Positions 19,576-27,100 of a stretch of DNA of 64,000 nt are shown here, one piece after another; the stretch's first letter is position 1, and the number at the start of each line of letters is the position of its first letter. Source of the DNA: Polynucleobacter sp. AP-Kolm-20A-A1 (lineage in GTDB: Bacteria; Pseudomonadota; Gammaproteobacteria; Burkholderiales; Burkholderiaceae); contig NZ_CP061315.1 of NCBI RefSeq assembly GCF_018688315.1, positions 744,001 through 808,000 on the forward strand, read 5' to 3'. A model generated the notes under the pieces. The model ran no database searches, was not told where the DNA came from, and saw nothing but the letters and a program-made list of their open reading frames with translations. The position numbers and the translations under genes are program-made.

Positions 19576-21114
19576 ATGTGCGGCGTCGTCGGAACTGTTT
19601 CCCACTCACCAGTAAATCAACTTCTCTATGATGCGTTGTTGCTCTTGCAGCACCGCGGTCAGGACGCTGCAGGTATTGCAACCATGAACGGCAATTCGTT
19701 CACGATGCATAAAGCCAACGGCTTGGTACGAGATGTCTTTAGAACTCGCAATATGCGCAGCTTGGTTGGCAATGCTGGTATTGGTCAAGTACGTTATCCA
19801 ACTGCAGGTTCAGCCAGCAGCGAAGAAGAGGCGCAACCATTTTATGTAAGCGCACCGTACGGAATTATCTTGGCACACAACGGCAACCTCACCAACGCAC
19901 CGAGTTTGCGTGTAGAGATGGCTTATCGTGATCGCCGCCACATCAATACGAGCTCCGATACCGAAGTATTGCTCAACGTATTGGCTGATGAGCTTCAAAA
20001 AGAAACGAATAGTGCAGCGCTTGATGAGGGCGCGATGTTTAATGCGGTTACCGGAGTAACGAATCGCGTGAAAGGTTCTTACGCCGTGGTCTCATTGATC
20101 GCTGGTTATGGTTTATTGGCCTTCCGTGATCAATACGGTATTCGTCCTTTATGTATTGGACGTATTGATACGCCGCAAGGTCCTGAGTGGATGATTGCAT
20201 CTGAATCTGTTGCGCTTGAAGGCTTGGGCTTTACATTCGTACGCGACGTTCATCCAGGCGAAGCAATTTATATCGACTTAGATGGTAATTTCTATTCACG
20301 TCAGTGTGTGCCGAACGCCGTTCTAACGCCTTGTATCTTTGAGTACGTCTACATGGCTCGTCCAGACTCCACCATTGATGGTGTGACTGTCTATAACGTG
20401 CGCATGCGTATGGGTGACTACCTGGCTGAGAAGATTCGCAAAGAGACCAATGTTGACGAGATCGATGTCGTCATGCCGATTCCGGACTCTAGTCGTCCTG
20501 CAGCGATGCAGGTAGCTAAGAACCTCGGCGTAGACTATCGCGAAGGATTCTTCAAGAACCGCTACATTGGCCGTACCTTCATCATGCCAGGCCAGGCCGT
20601 TCGCAAGAAATCAGTGCGCCAAAAACTCAATGCTATGCGCATTGAGTTCAAAGATAAGACTGTATTAATTGTGGATGACTCCATCGTTCGTGGAACAACA
20701 TCTTTTGAGATCGTGCAAATGGCACGCGAGTCGGGCGCTAAGAAAGTGATCTTTGCATCCGCTGCACCGCCAGTACGTTTCCCGAATGTGTATGGCATTG
20801 ATATGCCAACCCGCAGCGAATTGGTTGCCTATGGCCGTACCGATGAAGAGATCAATAAGATGATTGGCGCTGATCAACTCATCTATCAAAGTGTAGAAGA
20901 TATGAAGCAGGCGGTACGGGATATCAATCCTGATATTAAGAACTTTGAGGCCTCTTGTTTTGATGGTTTCTACATTACTGGCGATATTACCGAGTCCTAT
21001 CTCGATGCTTTAGAGGCAGCCAGAAATACCTCTGCTGCTAAAGCGGATCGTCAGAAAGACTCTAGCGACTTTGCCCGCTCGCAGCTCCACCTGCATTTGG
21101 CTACCGAAGACTAA
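19576..21114 (+). CDS. purF: Amidophosphoribosyltransferase
   Basis: First committed step of purine synthesis, making phosphoribosylamine from PRPP and glutamine. It has 512 residues. Cys2 after the initiator Met (MCGVVG) is the N-terminal nucleophile of the glutaminase domain. The PRPP-binding loop IVDDSIVRGTTS is near residue 365. There is no long propeptide ahead of the Cys. It is last in the folC-SPOR-cvpA-purF run. Confidence 0.97.
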   Translation: MCGVVGTVSHSPVNQLLYDALLLLQHRGQDAAGIATMNGNSFTMHKANGLVRDVFRTRNMRSLVGNAGIGQVRYPTAGSASSEEEAQPFYVSAPYGIILAHNGNLTNAPSLRVEMAYRDRRHINTSSDTEVLLNVLADELQKETNSAALDEGAMFNAVTGVTNRVKGSYAVVSLIAGYGLLAFRDQYGIRPLCIGRIDTPQGPEWMIASESVALEGLGFTFVRDVHPGEAIYIDLDGNFYSRQCVPNAVLTPCIFEYVYMARPDSTIDGVTVYNVRMRMGDYLAEKIRKETNVDEIDVVMPIPDSSRPAAMQVAKNLGVDYREGFFKNRYIGRTFIMPGQAVRKKSVRQKLNAMRIEFKDKTVLIVDDSIVRGTTSFEIVQMARESGAKKVIFASAAPPVRFPNVYGIDMPTRSELVAYGRTDEEINKMIGADQLIYQSVEDMKQAVRDINPDIKNFEASCFDGFYITGDITESYLDALEAARNTSAAKADRQKDSSDFARSQLHLHLATED

Positions 21115-21124
21115 AAAGCGACAG

Positions 21125-21150
21125 GAATTTGCCTCACTCGAGGCAAATCC
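21125..21150 (+). terminator. Stem-loop after purF
   Basis: ATTTGCCT (21127-21134) pairs with AGGCAAAT (21141-21148) across a 6-base loop, between purF and metZ. No T-run follows, so this is a weak candidate for termination or an RNA processing site. Confidence 0.35.
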
Positions 21151-21174
21151 TCAATTCGGTGTCAAAATAGCAGT

Positions 21175-22383
21175 ATGAAGAGCAAAACCACACGCAAAAA
21201 ACCCGATTTTTCTAAGCTGGCGCTGGAGACCTTGGCTGTCCGCGCGGGCACTCGTCGCACCGCTGAATACCAAGAGCATTCAGAAGCAATGTTCCTAACA
21301 TCTAGCTTTTGTTTTGATAGTGCAGAGTTGGCTGCAGATGGTTTCGCACACGCAGATCAAGGTTTTATTTATTCTCGTTTCACCAATCCAACCGTTAGCA
21401 TGTTCCAGGATCGCTTGGCTGCCTTAGAAGGTGGTGAGGCATGTATTGCTACAGCATCAGGCATGTCAGCCATTTTGACAATGGCGATGGCTCATCTACA
21501 AGCAGGTGACCATGTTGTTTGTTCGCGCTCCGTATTTGGTGCAACGATTCAGTTGTTTAGCAATATCTTGGGTCGCTTTGGCATTACCACTACCTATGTT
21601 GATTTGGCTGATGCCAAATCATGGCAAGCTGCTGTCCAGCCAAATACCAAACTCTTTTATCTAGAGACGCCTTCCAATCCCTTAACTGAAATTGCCGATA
21701 TCAAAGCAATTTCAAAGATTGCCAAGAAGGCAAAAGCACTGTTTGCAGTAGATAACTGTTTTTGTACGCCGGCCTTACAAAAACCATTGGCGCTTGGCGC
21801 TGATGTCGTGATTCATTCTGCCACTAAGTATCTCGATGGCCAGGGTAGGGTAGTGGGCGGTGCAATTGTAGGCAGTAAAGATTTCATCATGGGTAAAGTA
21901 TTCCCGTACGTGCGTACCGCGGGCCCAACACTCTCAGCGTTTAATGCTTGGGTGTTCTTGAAGGGCTTGGAGACTTTAGAGCTTCGCATGAAGCAACAGA
22001 GTCAGAACGCTCTCGCCTTAGCGCAATGGCTTGAGAAGCAGTCAGGAGTGGAGCGTGTTTATCATCCAGGCCTCAAATCTCATCCTCAACATGCGTTGGC
22101 AAAACGTCAGCAAAAAGAGGGCGGCGCAATTCTGTCATTCACACTCAAGGGTGGCAAGAAGGCTGCATTCAAATTGATTAATCAAACTAAGCTTTGCTCG
22201 ATTACTGCAAATTTGGGCGATACCCGCACGACTATTACGCATCCAGCTACAACGACACATTGCCGTGTTAGCCCTGAGGCTCGTAAAGCTGCAGGCATCT
22301 CTGATGGCCTGGTACGTATTGCGGTGGGATTAGAAAACATCAACGATTTAAAGAATGACCTCGTTGGTGGACTCAAAAAATAA
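21175..22383 (+). CDS. metZ: O-succinylhomoserine sulfhydrylase
   Basis: A PLP enzyme of the Cys/Met metabolism family that makes homocysteine from O-succinylhomoserine and sulfide. The 402-residue sequence has the PLP lysine in SATKYLDGQGR (about residue 217), SGMSAI near 96, and the FSRFTNPT-type motif as YSRFTNPTV. The MetZ assignment over MetB or MetC rests on overall similarity and the purF-metZ neighbourhood. Direct sulfide incorporation fits the sulfur genes that follow. Confidence 0.9.
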   Translation: MKSKTTRKKPDFSKLALETLAVRAGTRRTAEYQEHSEAMFLTSSFCFDSAELAADGFAHADQGFIYSRFTNPTVSMFQDRLAALEGGEACIATASGMSAILTMAMAHLQAGDHVVCSRSVFGATIQLFSNILGRFGITTTYVDLADAKSWQAAVQPNTKLFYLETPSNPLTEIADIKAISKIAKKAKALFAVDNCFCTPALQKPLALGADVVIHSATKYLDGQGRVVGGAIVGSKDFIMGKVFPYVRTAGPTLSAFNAWVFLKGLETLELRMKQQSQNALALAQWLEKQSGVERVYHPGLKSHPQHALAKRQQKEGGAILSFTLKGGKKAAFKLINQTKLCSITANLGDTRTTITHPATTTHCRVSPEARKAAGISDGLVRIAVGLENINDLKNDLVGGLKK

Positions 22384-22405
22384 TCAAGTACACCAAGATA
22401 AACCT

Positions 22406-23023
22406 ATGGGATTTTCTGATGCTACGCAATTTTGGAATGAACGCTTTGATAAAGAAGAGTTCATTTTCGGCAAAGATCCCAATGAGTATTTGGTTGAAAA
22501 AGCGAAGCAATACCTAAAGCCCAAAGATAAGGTTTTATGTATTGCTGACGGCGAGGGTCGCAATGGCGTCTGGCTTGCTAAACAAGGTATGCAAGTAGTT
22601 GGCTTTGATGCGTCTGATATTGCTCTGGCCAAGGCAAAGCAGTTTGCCAAAGACAATCAAGTGGAGGTTGAGTATTCATTCTCGGATACTGATAGCTATG
22701 CATGGCCCGAGAATACTTATGATGCAGTCATTGGTATCTTTATCCAGTTTGCCGATCCAGCAATGCGCGCCAGAATCTTCCAGCAAGCATATAGGGCGAC
22801 CAAGCAAGGCGGACTCTTTATTTTGCAGGGCTATACACCTAAGCAGCTGGATTACAAGACTGGTGGACCATCCTTAATAGAGCATCTGTACACAGAAGAG
22901 TTGATCAGAGATCTTGCGAAAGAGTTTCAGATCCTGGAGCTCGTTAGCTACGAGAAAGAGCTCTCTGAAGGTCCAAGACATACTGGTATGTCGGCCATTC
23001 TAGGTTTGGTTGCGCGCAAATAA
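22406..23023 (+). CDS. Class I SAM-dependent methyltransferase (TehB-like)
   Basis: ATG at 22406 gives 205 residues; the frame is open back into metZ, but that overlap is unlikely to be coding. A TehB-like N-terminus (FWNERFDKEEFIFGKDPNEYL) precedes a Rossmann SAM site (VLCIADGEGRNGVWLAKQG, about residues 45-63) and the acidic VVGFDASD. Such proteins methylate small thiol, tellurite or selenium compounds, or have unknown substrates; the substrate here cannot be read from sequence. It is the first gene of the accessory sulfur region. Confidence 0.82.
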   Translation: MGFSDATQFWNERFDKEEFIFGKDPNEYLVEKAKQYLKPKDKVLCIADGEGRNGVWLAKQGMQVVGFDASDIALAKAKQFAKDNQVEVEYSFSDTDSYAWPENTYDAVIGIFIQFADPAMRARIFQQAYRATKQGGLFILQGYTPKQLDYKTGGPSLIEHLYTEELIRDLAKEFQILELVSYEKELSEGPRHTGMSAILGLVARK

Positions 23024-23048
23024 ATCAATATACTGATACTCTAGTGTT

Positions 23049-23765
23049 GTGAAGATAATAGAAATTAAAAATGCATGGCAGGGTAATAGCGATTGCAACG
23101 CATGCTCCATTCGAAGTTCGGCGCTCTTCGCTGAATTGAATGAGGAGGATTTCTCTAAGATTCATTCGCCCATTGATGATATGAGGTTTGAGTCTAATGC
23201 CAGTCTTTATACTCAAGGCGATGAAGCGGAATATCTGTATACCCTGCGTGAAGGGTACATCAAGTTGTTACATATCAATTCTGACGGCTCAAATAGAATA
23301 GTACGCTTGGTAATGCCTGGTGATTTATTTGGTATGGAGGCTTTGCTCGGTCAGACTTACTCCCATTCAGCTGCCGCTTTATCTAATGTGCATCTCTGCC
23401 GTATTCCTAAAGCAATTATCTCTAGCTTGGGGGAAGAGTCGCCACGCTTGCATAGGCAAATCGTCAAGAAATGGGGTGAGGCTTTAGCTCAATCAGAGTC
23501 CTGGTTCTCTGAAATCAATACTGGCAGAATTGAAATTCGCTTAGCTAGATTTTTCTTACGTATAGCCAAAGTTTCTGGCGATATGGCAGTTGCACCACTC
23601 TTTAAAAGAGAGGATATGGGCTTAATGATGGACGTCAAGTTTGAAACCATCAGTAGAGCGCTAGCTTCTATGGCTGAGCAGGGTTTAATTTCCAATATCG
23701 GAAAGTTAAGTATTCAAATTCCGAGTATAAAAAAGCTTGAAAGCTTTTCTCAAGCTGGTACTTAA
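23049..23765 (+). CDS. Crp/Fnr-family transcriptional regulator, FNR-like with three cluster-type cysteines
   Basis: A 238-residue regulator. GTG 23049 is the only usable start, since an in-frame stop lies at 23034. A cyclic-nucleotide-type sensor barrel spans residues 30-130 and a winged helix-turn-helix lies around 170-225. The recognition helix ETISRALASMAEQG keeps the E..SR pattern of FNR, which reads TTGAT-type half sites. Cys16, Cys19 and Cys117 align with FNR Cys20, Cys23 and Cys122, but the position of FNR Cys29 is Ala25. A redox or Fe-S sensing role is therefore possible but not assured. An FNR-like box sits at 24993-25006 ahead of the YeeE operon. Confidence 0.87.
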   Translation: MKIIEIKNAWQGNSDCNACSIRSSALFAELNEEDFSKIHSPIDDMRFESNASLYTQGDEAEYLYTLREGYIKLLHINSDGSNRIVRLVMPGDLFGMEALLGQTYSHSAAALSNVHLCRIPKAIISSLGEESPRLHRQIVKKWGEALAQSESWFSEINTGRIEIRLARFFLRIAKVSGDMAVAPLFKREDMGLMMDVKFETISRALASMAEQGLISNIGKLSIQIPSIKKLESFSQAGT

Positions 23766-23768
23766 AAA

Positions 23769-23799
23769 TAAAAAAGACTGCCTTGGCAGTCTTTTTTAT
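23769..23799. terminator. Bidirectional rho-independent terminator
   Basis: GACTGC and GCAGTC form a stem (23776-23791 core) flanked by an A-run on the left and a T-run on the right. It sits between the convergent regulator gene and the HiPIP gene and can serve both. Confidence 0.85.
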
Positions 23800-23835
23800 T
23801 TATCGAAATGATTCGACTAAAACTAAATTGCTAAC

Positions 23836-24144
23836 TTAAGCCTTCTTGGCGTAAGCAGAGCACCAACCTTTACCTGCAACCTTCTTTGTTCCAAATAATG
23901 AACAGCCACCAGTTGCATCGCCTGCTTTACCTTGGAACAATGCACAGTTATCGCACTCTTGGCCGGCAGCGTATTTTGCATACTTTGCTTTATCAACGGT
24001 TGTTGCGTTAGCCTTATAACCCAATGCAGCGGCTTGTGGATCAGTTTCTGCAACCATAGCTTGAGCTTGAACTTTACCGTTCAATGCAAGGGTGCAAGCA
24101 CCAGCAGCAGACAAAATCATAAATTGGCGACGACTATTTTTCAT
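23836..24144 (-). CDS. High-potential iron-sulfur protein (HiPIP)
   Basis: A small periplasmic 4Fe-4S electron carrier. ATG at 24144 gives 102 residues with a Tat signal (NSRRQFMILSAAGA), as expected because the cluster is inserted before export. The four cluster cysteines are at 64, 67, 81 and 95, in the family spacing C-x2-C-x13-C-x13-C with the conserved GWC near the end. HiPIPs donate electrons to terminal oxidases or reaction centres. Its position next to sulfur genes suggests it takes electrons from sulfur oxidation. Confidence 0.93.
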   Translation of the reverse strand: MKNSRRQFMILSAAGACTLALNGKVQAQAMVAETDPQAAALGYKANATTVDKAKYAKYAAGQECDNCALFQGKAGDATGGCSLFGTKKVAGKGWCSAYAKKA

Positions 24145-24269
24145 AAGAGTTTCCAGTGTTTGGGTAAATAAAAAGTCTAAATAACTAGCTATACGGCATA
24201 TTAAAGGGGATAACTCCACCATCAATAGGGGTTTCTCAGTATTAAGTTTAGCCAGACTTGGGCTCACAC

Positions 24270-24293
24270 TACGCAAATATGCATAAATGCGTA
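24270..24293. promoter_or_regulatory. 24-bp nested dyad between HiPIP and rhodanese genes
   Basis: Outer arms TACGCA (24270-24275) and TGCGTA (24288-24293) are perfectly inverted around a central palindrome TATGCATA (24278-24285), all sharing one centre. It lies 44 bases upstream of the rhodanese start in the divergent region and looks like a dimeric-regulator operator. It shares the string ATGCGTATA with the dyad in front of the sox ArsR gene (31449-31474). Confidence 0.55.
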
Positions 24294-24336
24294 TAGAAGC
24301 ATTTAAAACAGGTGTTTATCCAAATTAAGGGTTTTT

Positions 24337-24921
24337 ATGAAAAAGTTTCTTTCTTTTGGCCTGATGTTGTTTTCAGGTCTCGCCGCAGCGCAAACCAGTG
24401 CGCCCGCCAATCCAGAGTTGCTGCAAATTATTGATAAGTCCACCAACTTTGTAGTCAAAACGGCCAAAGGCCCAGTAGAAATCACACGCGTAATGACACC
24501 TTGTGCAAAAAATAAAGGTTGGCTACAGCCCTTAATTCCAATTAAGGGTGTTGTGCCGGTTGATGAGATTGATGTTCTTAATGCATTAAATGACAAGGAT
24601 TCGTTAGTAGTCGATATGCGAGTGGTTGATGACCGAGTCAAAGGAACTATTCCTGGCTCTATTGGTATTCCTTATACCGAAGTCGCTATGCGTATGGATG
24701 AATTGGGTTGTAAAAAGCCTGCAGCAGGCTCTACTAAATGGGACTGCTCTAAGGCTAAGAAGGTTTATGCATTCTGTAATGGCCCAGTTTGCCCACAAAG
24801 TCCAATGGCGATGGCTGCTATGACTCGTGATGGATTTCCTGCAACCAAGATCTACTACTACCGTGGTGGTATGTTGGACTGGGATGCATTGGGCCTAACC
24901 ACCATTAAAGGTGAGTTTTAA
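24337..24921 (+). CDS. Periplasmic rhodanese-like protein
   Basis: A 194-residue secreted protein with signal peptide MKKFLSFGLMLFSGLAAAQ and a single rhodanese domain from about residue 85. The active-site loop begins with Cys147 (FCNGPVCPQS) and carries a second Cys at 152, which could form a disulfide or polysulfide intermediate. Rhodaneses carry sulfane sulfur as a cysteine persulfide. The gene is divergent from HiPIP and ends in a strong terminator, so it is probably monocistronic. Confidence 0.86.
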   Translation: MKKFLSFGLMLFSGLAAAQTSAPANPELLQIIDKSTNFVVKTAKGPVEITRVMTPCAKNKGWLQPLIPIKGVVPVDEIDVLNALNDKDSLVVDMRVVDDRVKGTIPGSIGIPYTEVAMRMDELGCKKPAAGSTKWDCSKAKKVYAFCNGPVCPQSPMAMAAMTRDGFPATKIYYYRGGMLDWDALGLTTIKGEF

Positions 24922-24950
24922 ACTAAGCTTTATTGATATTGATGCGAACA

Positions 24951-24973
24951 GGGGGCCTAGGCCCCCTTTTTAT
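24951..24973 (+). terminator. Rho-independent terminator after rhodanese
   Basis: GGGGGCC/GGCCCCC hairpin (24951-24966) followed by five T and TATT. A strong terminator isolating the rhodanese gene from the YeeE operon. Confidence 0.9.
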
Positions 24974-24992
24974 TGCCCTTAAGCTGAATTTC

Positions 24993-25006
24993 ATGATGTA
25001 GATCAA
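24993..25006. promoter_or_regulatory. FNR-type box upstream of YeeE operon
   Basis: ATGATGTAGATCAA matches the FNR consensus TTGAT-N4-ATCAA at nine of ten positions. Its centre is about 70 bases before the start site expected from the promoter at 25035-25062, a class I activator distance. The FNR-like regulator at 23049 is a candidate ligand (inference). Confidence 0.5.
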
Positions 25007-25034
25007 AAAATGCTTACTAATTTATTACCTTGTC

Positions 25035-25062
25035 TTGACATTGCATGCTATTTATATAATAT
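25035..25062 (+). promoter_or_regulatory. Sigma-70-like promoter of the YeeE/persulfide operon
   Basis: TTGACA at 25035-25040 and TAATAT at 25057-25062 with 16 bases between. A perfect TATAAT at 25055 would be only 14 bases from the -35. It is followed and overlapped by an AT-rich inverted repeat (25056-25079). Confidence 0.5.
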
Positions 25063-25079
25063 ACAAATATATATATTAT
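25056..25079. promoter_or_regulatory. AT-rich inverted repeat, possible ArsR operator
   Basis: ATAATATA and TATATTAT are inverted around 8 bases, covering the -10 region. SqrR/BigR-type ArsR repressors bind AT-rich dyads over promoters, and such a regulator is encoded in this operon at 28090. Low sequence complexity limits confidence. Confidence 0.4.
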
Positions 25080-25105
25080 TAAATATTTAAATGAAATGAG
25101 AAAAT

Positions 25106-25633
25106 ATGGTTAATAAGGTGGAGCGGGCTAAACCGGTGCCGTATATGAACTCACTTTTAGCGGGAATCCTTCTTGGAATGGTTCTATTGGCAACTTTTGT
25201 TGTCACTGGGCATGGGCTAGGTGCTACAGGATTTACTACTCGCTTAACAGCCTGGGTTGGAATGTATGTTGCTCCAGTTGCAACAAATGCAAACGATTAC
25301 CTGGGTGGGATGGTTGAAGATGGCAAGCCATTAAATGCATGGATTACATGGCAGGTAATTGGCGTAGCCATAGGAGCATTGCTATCAGCGTTCCTGGCGA
25401 AAAGAATTCAATTCAAGATGGACGGAGCAAAGTTTTTAGGTGGATCTAAGCGTCCATGGACAGCCCTTTGTGGGGGCGTGCTTGCAGGCTTTGGTGCAAG
25501 GATTGCGGCTGGCTGTACTAGCGGCCTTGGTTTGTCCGGTGCAGCAGTACTGAGTCTGGCCGGCTTTACCTTCCTGGGGGCATTTTTTGCCGTAGGTTTG
25601 TTGGCAAGCCGTTTCTTGAAAGAGGAGAAATAA
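25106..25633 (+). CDS. YeeE/YedE-family sulfur-compound transporter, half module A
   Basis: A 175-residue inner-membrane protein with about four helices. It carries the YeeE/YedE signature GARIAAGCTSGLGLSG with Cys137, the kind of buried cysteine that relays thiosulfate in TsuA. It pairs with the next gene, which starts 1 base after this stop; the two halves together correspond to one full YeeE fold (SoxT/PmpAB-like). Uptake or efflux of thiosulfate or another sulfur ion is inferred from family and context. Confidence 0.85.
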   Translation: MVNKVERAKPVPYMNSLLAGILLGMVLLATFVVTGHGLGATGFTTRLTAWVGMYVAPVATNANDYLGGMVEDGKPLNAWITWQVIGVAIGALLSAFLAKRIQFKMDGAKFLGGSKRPWTALCGGVLAGFGARIAAGCTSGLGLSGAAVLSLAGFTFLGAFFAVGLLASRFLKEEK

Positions 25634-25634
25634 G

Positions 25635-26201
25635 ATGAGTGAAATTCTCTCGGGGCTTTTATTGGGCGGCGCTTTTGGCTATGTCTTGGAACGCGCAGGA
25701 TTCGGTAATCCTAATAAGTTGACTGGCCAATTTCGCTTAACCGATTGGTCTGTATTTAAAGTGATGTTCACCGCCATTGTGTTTGCTGCTGTTGGCCTCT
25801 TAATTTTGGAAAAGACGGGATTTGTAGATGCTGGTAATTTATTTGTACCACCTGCATTTTTAGGCGCTGCCGCTCTTGGTGGGGCATTTGTTGGTGCAGG
25901 CTTTGCAATTGGTGGATATTGCCCTGGAACCTCAGTCGTCGGTTTGATGTCTGGACGCATTGATGCGGCCATATTTTTGCTTGGCTTATTGTTAGGGACC
26001 GTATTGTTTGCTGGTATCTATCCAGGCATCGAGTTCTTGACGACTTTGGGTGAATATGCAAAAGCAGATTCATTGCCTGACGCATTCCACATATCGGGTA
26101 TATCAATCGATGTTGGCTTGATTATTGCGGCCGTCGGAGTATTTATCTTGGGTTCTTGGATGGAGAGGAAGTCCAAAGGCCCGGTTAGTTCCCAGGTTTA
26201 A
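25635..26201 (+). CDS. YeeE/YedE-family (DUF6691-like) sulfur-compound transporter, half module B
   Basis: A 188-residue membrane protein with five or so helices and the matching half-signature GFAIGGYCPGTSVVG, with Cys96 in the pore-type motif. It starts 1 base after the preceding half, which implies equal expression and a heterodimeric transporter. The sulfur genes on both sides support thiosulfate or sulfane sulfur transport (inference). Confidence 0.85.
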   Translation: MSEILSGLLLGGAFGYVLERAGFGNPNKLTGQFRLTDWSVFKVMFTAIVFAAVGLLILEKTGFVDAGNLFVPPAFLGAAALGGAFVGAGFAIGGYCPGTSVVGLMSGRIDAAIFLLGLLLGTVLFAGIYPGIEFLTTLGEYAKADSLPDAFHISGISIDVGLIIAAVGVFILGSWMERKSKGPVSSQV

Positions 26202-26219
26202 TCAATTAAAAGGAAAGTT

Positions 26220-26453
26220 ATGTCTAAGAAATCAACAGTAGCTGCGTTGGCAATGGCTTTAGCTGGTTTGGCGGCTGCGCCATTGGCATATTCAGCAGAT
26301 GCCCCTGCTAATCCATCAGGCGCAGAGCAGAAGAACCCCTGCGGTCCTAAAAAAGAGTCGGCAAATCCATGCGGCCCTGCCAAGAAAAAAGCAGCTAACC
26401 CATGTGGCCCTGCAAATCCTTGCGGCCCTAAAAAGCGTAAAGCTGCAGAGTAA
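26220..26453 (+). CDS. Small exported protein with four NPCGP motifs
   Basis: I do not recognise a named family. The 77 residues have a signal peptide with likely cleavage after Ala26, then a mature part of about 50 residues made of NPCGP motifs (cysteines at 41, 51, 62 and 68) separated by Lys/Ala spacers. It is very basic and has no predicted fold. A strong Shine-Dalgarno (AAAAGGAAAG) precedes the ATG. Four exposed periplasmic cysteines in a sulfur-transport operon suggest a sulfane-sulfur acceptor or metal-binding peptide; this is inference. Confidence 0.75.
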   Translation: MSKKSTVAALAMALAGLAAAPLAYSADAPANPSGAEQKNPCGPKKESANPCGPAKKKAANPCGPANPCGPKKRKAAE

Positions 26454-26463
26454 TTAAATATAT

Positions 26464-27090
26464 ATGCTTACTCAATCTAATCTCTGGTTGGCCGCACAAG
26501 CGCTAGCAAATATTCAGATGCGATATGCCGAAACTGGGCGCACCTTGAATGAAGCTGCTTTATGTGGCGCCAAGGATTTTATTGAGTGGCAGCACTATCC
26601 AAGCAATGACCTTGTGGATGAGCAAAGTGGTTATGAGTTCTACTACCATGCGCATTCTGCAGATGAAATGCCTAATGGTGAGCATGGTCATTTTCATGTG
26701 ATTAAGCGTGATGAGAAGAGCTTTCATCACCTTATTGGTATTTCTTTAGACCAGAAGGGTTTGCCAGTTCGCTTATTTACCACTAATCAGTGGGTTACCG
26801 GCGAAGAGATGGCTAATTCGGACATTGTCATCAAACTCACTAAAGAGTTTCAAGTGACCACAAAAGGTCGAATGGCTCCAGTAAGCAATTGGATTAGCGC
26901 TTTAATTCAGTTATTTGCCGTAGAGATTGAGGCCCTAATTTTGGAGCGAGATCAAAAGATTGCTCGACTAGTGGAAGAGCAGGGCAATCGTGAGCTGGTA
27001 TTGAACTCAAAAAAGCATCATGTTTTAACAGAATGCAAGATTGATTTGATGGGTCGTCTTTCAGACAATTTGTTGGTTGTAAATTCATAA
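26464..27090 (+). CDS. Uncharacterised 208-residue protein with His-rich centre
   Basis: Function unknown to me; it may belong to a domain of unknown function. There is no signal peptide or membrane helix, so it is probably cytoplasmic. A central stretch at about residues 56-82 is rich in His, Tyr and Glu (YEFYYHAHSADE, GEHGHFHVI) and could bind metal or a cofactor. The C-terminal third (residues 150-185) is helical with charged heptads. It follows the NPCGP gene by 10 bases without a clear Shine-Dalgarno and precedes a tandem rhodanese by 10 bases, so it is part of the same operon. Confidence 0.75.
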   Translation: MLTQSNLWLAAQALANIQMRYAETGRTLNEAALCGAKDFIEWQHYPSNDLVDEQSGYEFYYHAHSADEMPNGEHGHFHVIKRDEKSFHHLIGISLDQKGLPVRLFTTNQWVTGEEMANSDIVIKLTKEFQVTTKGRMAPVSNWISALIQLFAVEIEALILERDQKIARLVEEQGNRELVLNSKKHHVLTECKIDLMGRLSDNLLVVNS

Positions 27091-27100
27091 GGGAGTAGAG

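Noticed and set aside
26320..26450. Short direct repeats that might suggest a CRISPR-like array
   Set aside because: They encode the NPCGP protein motifs, the units are under 20 bases and irregularly spaced, and the frame is intact with a signal peptide.
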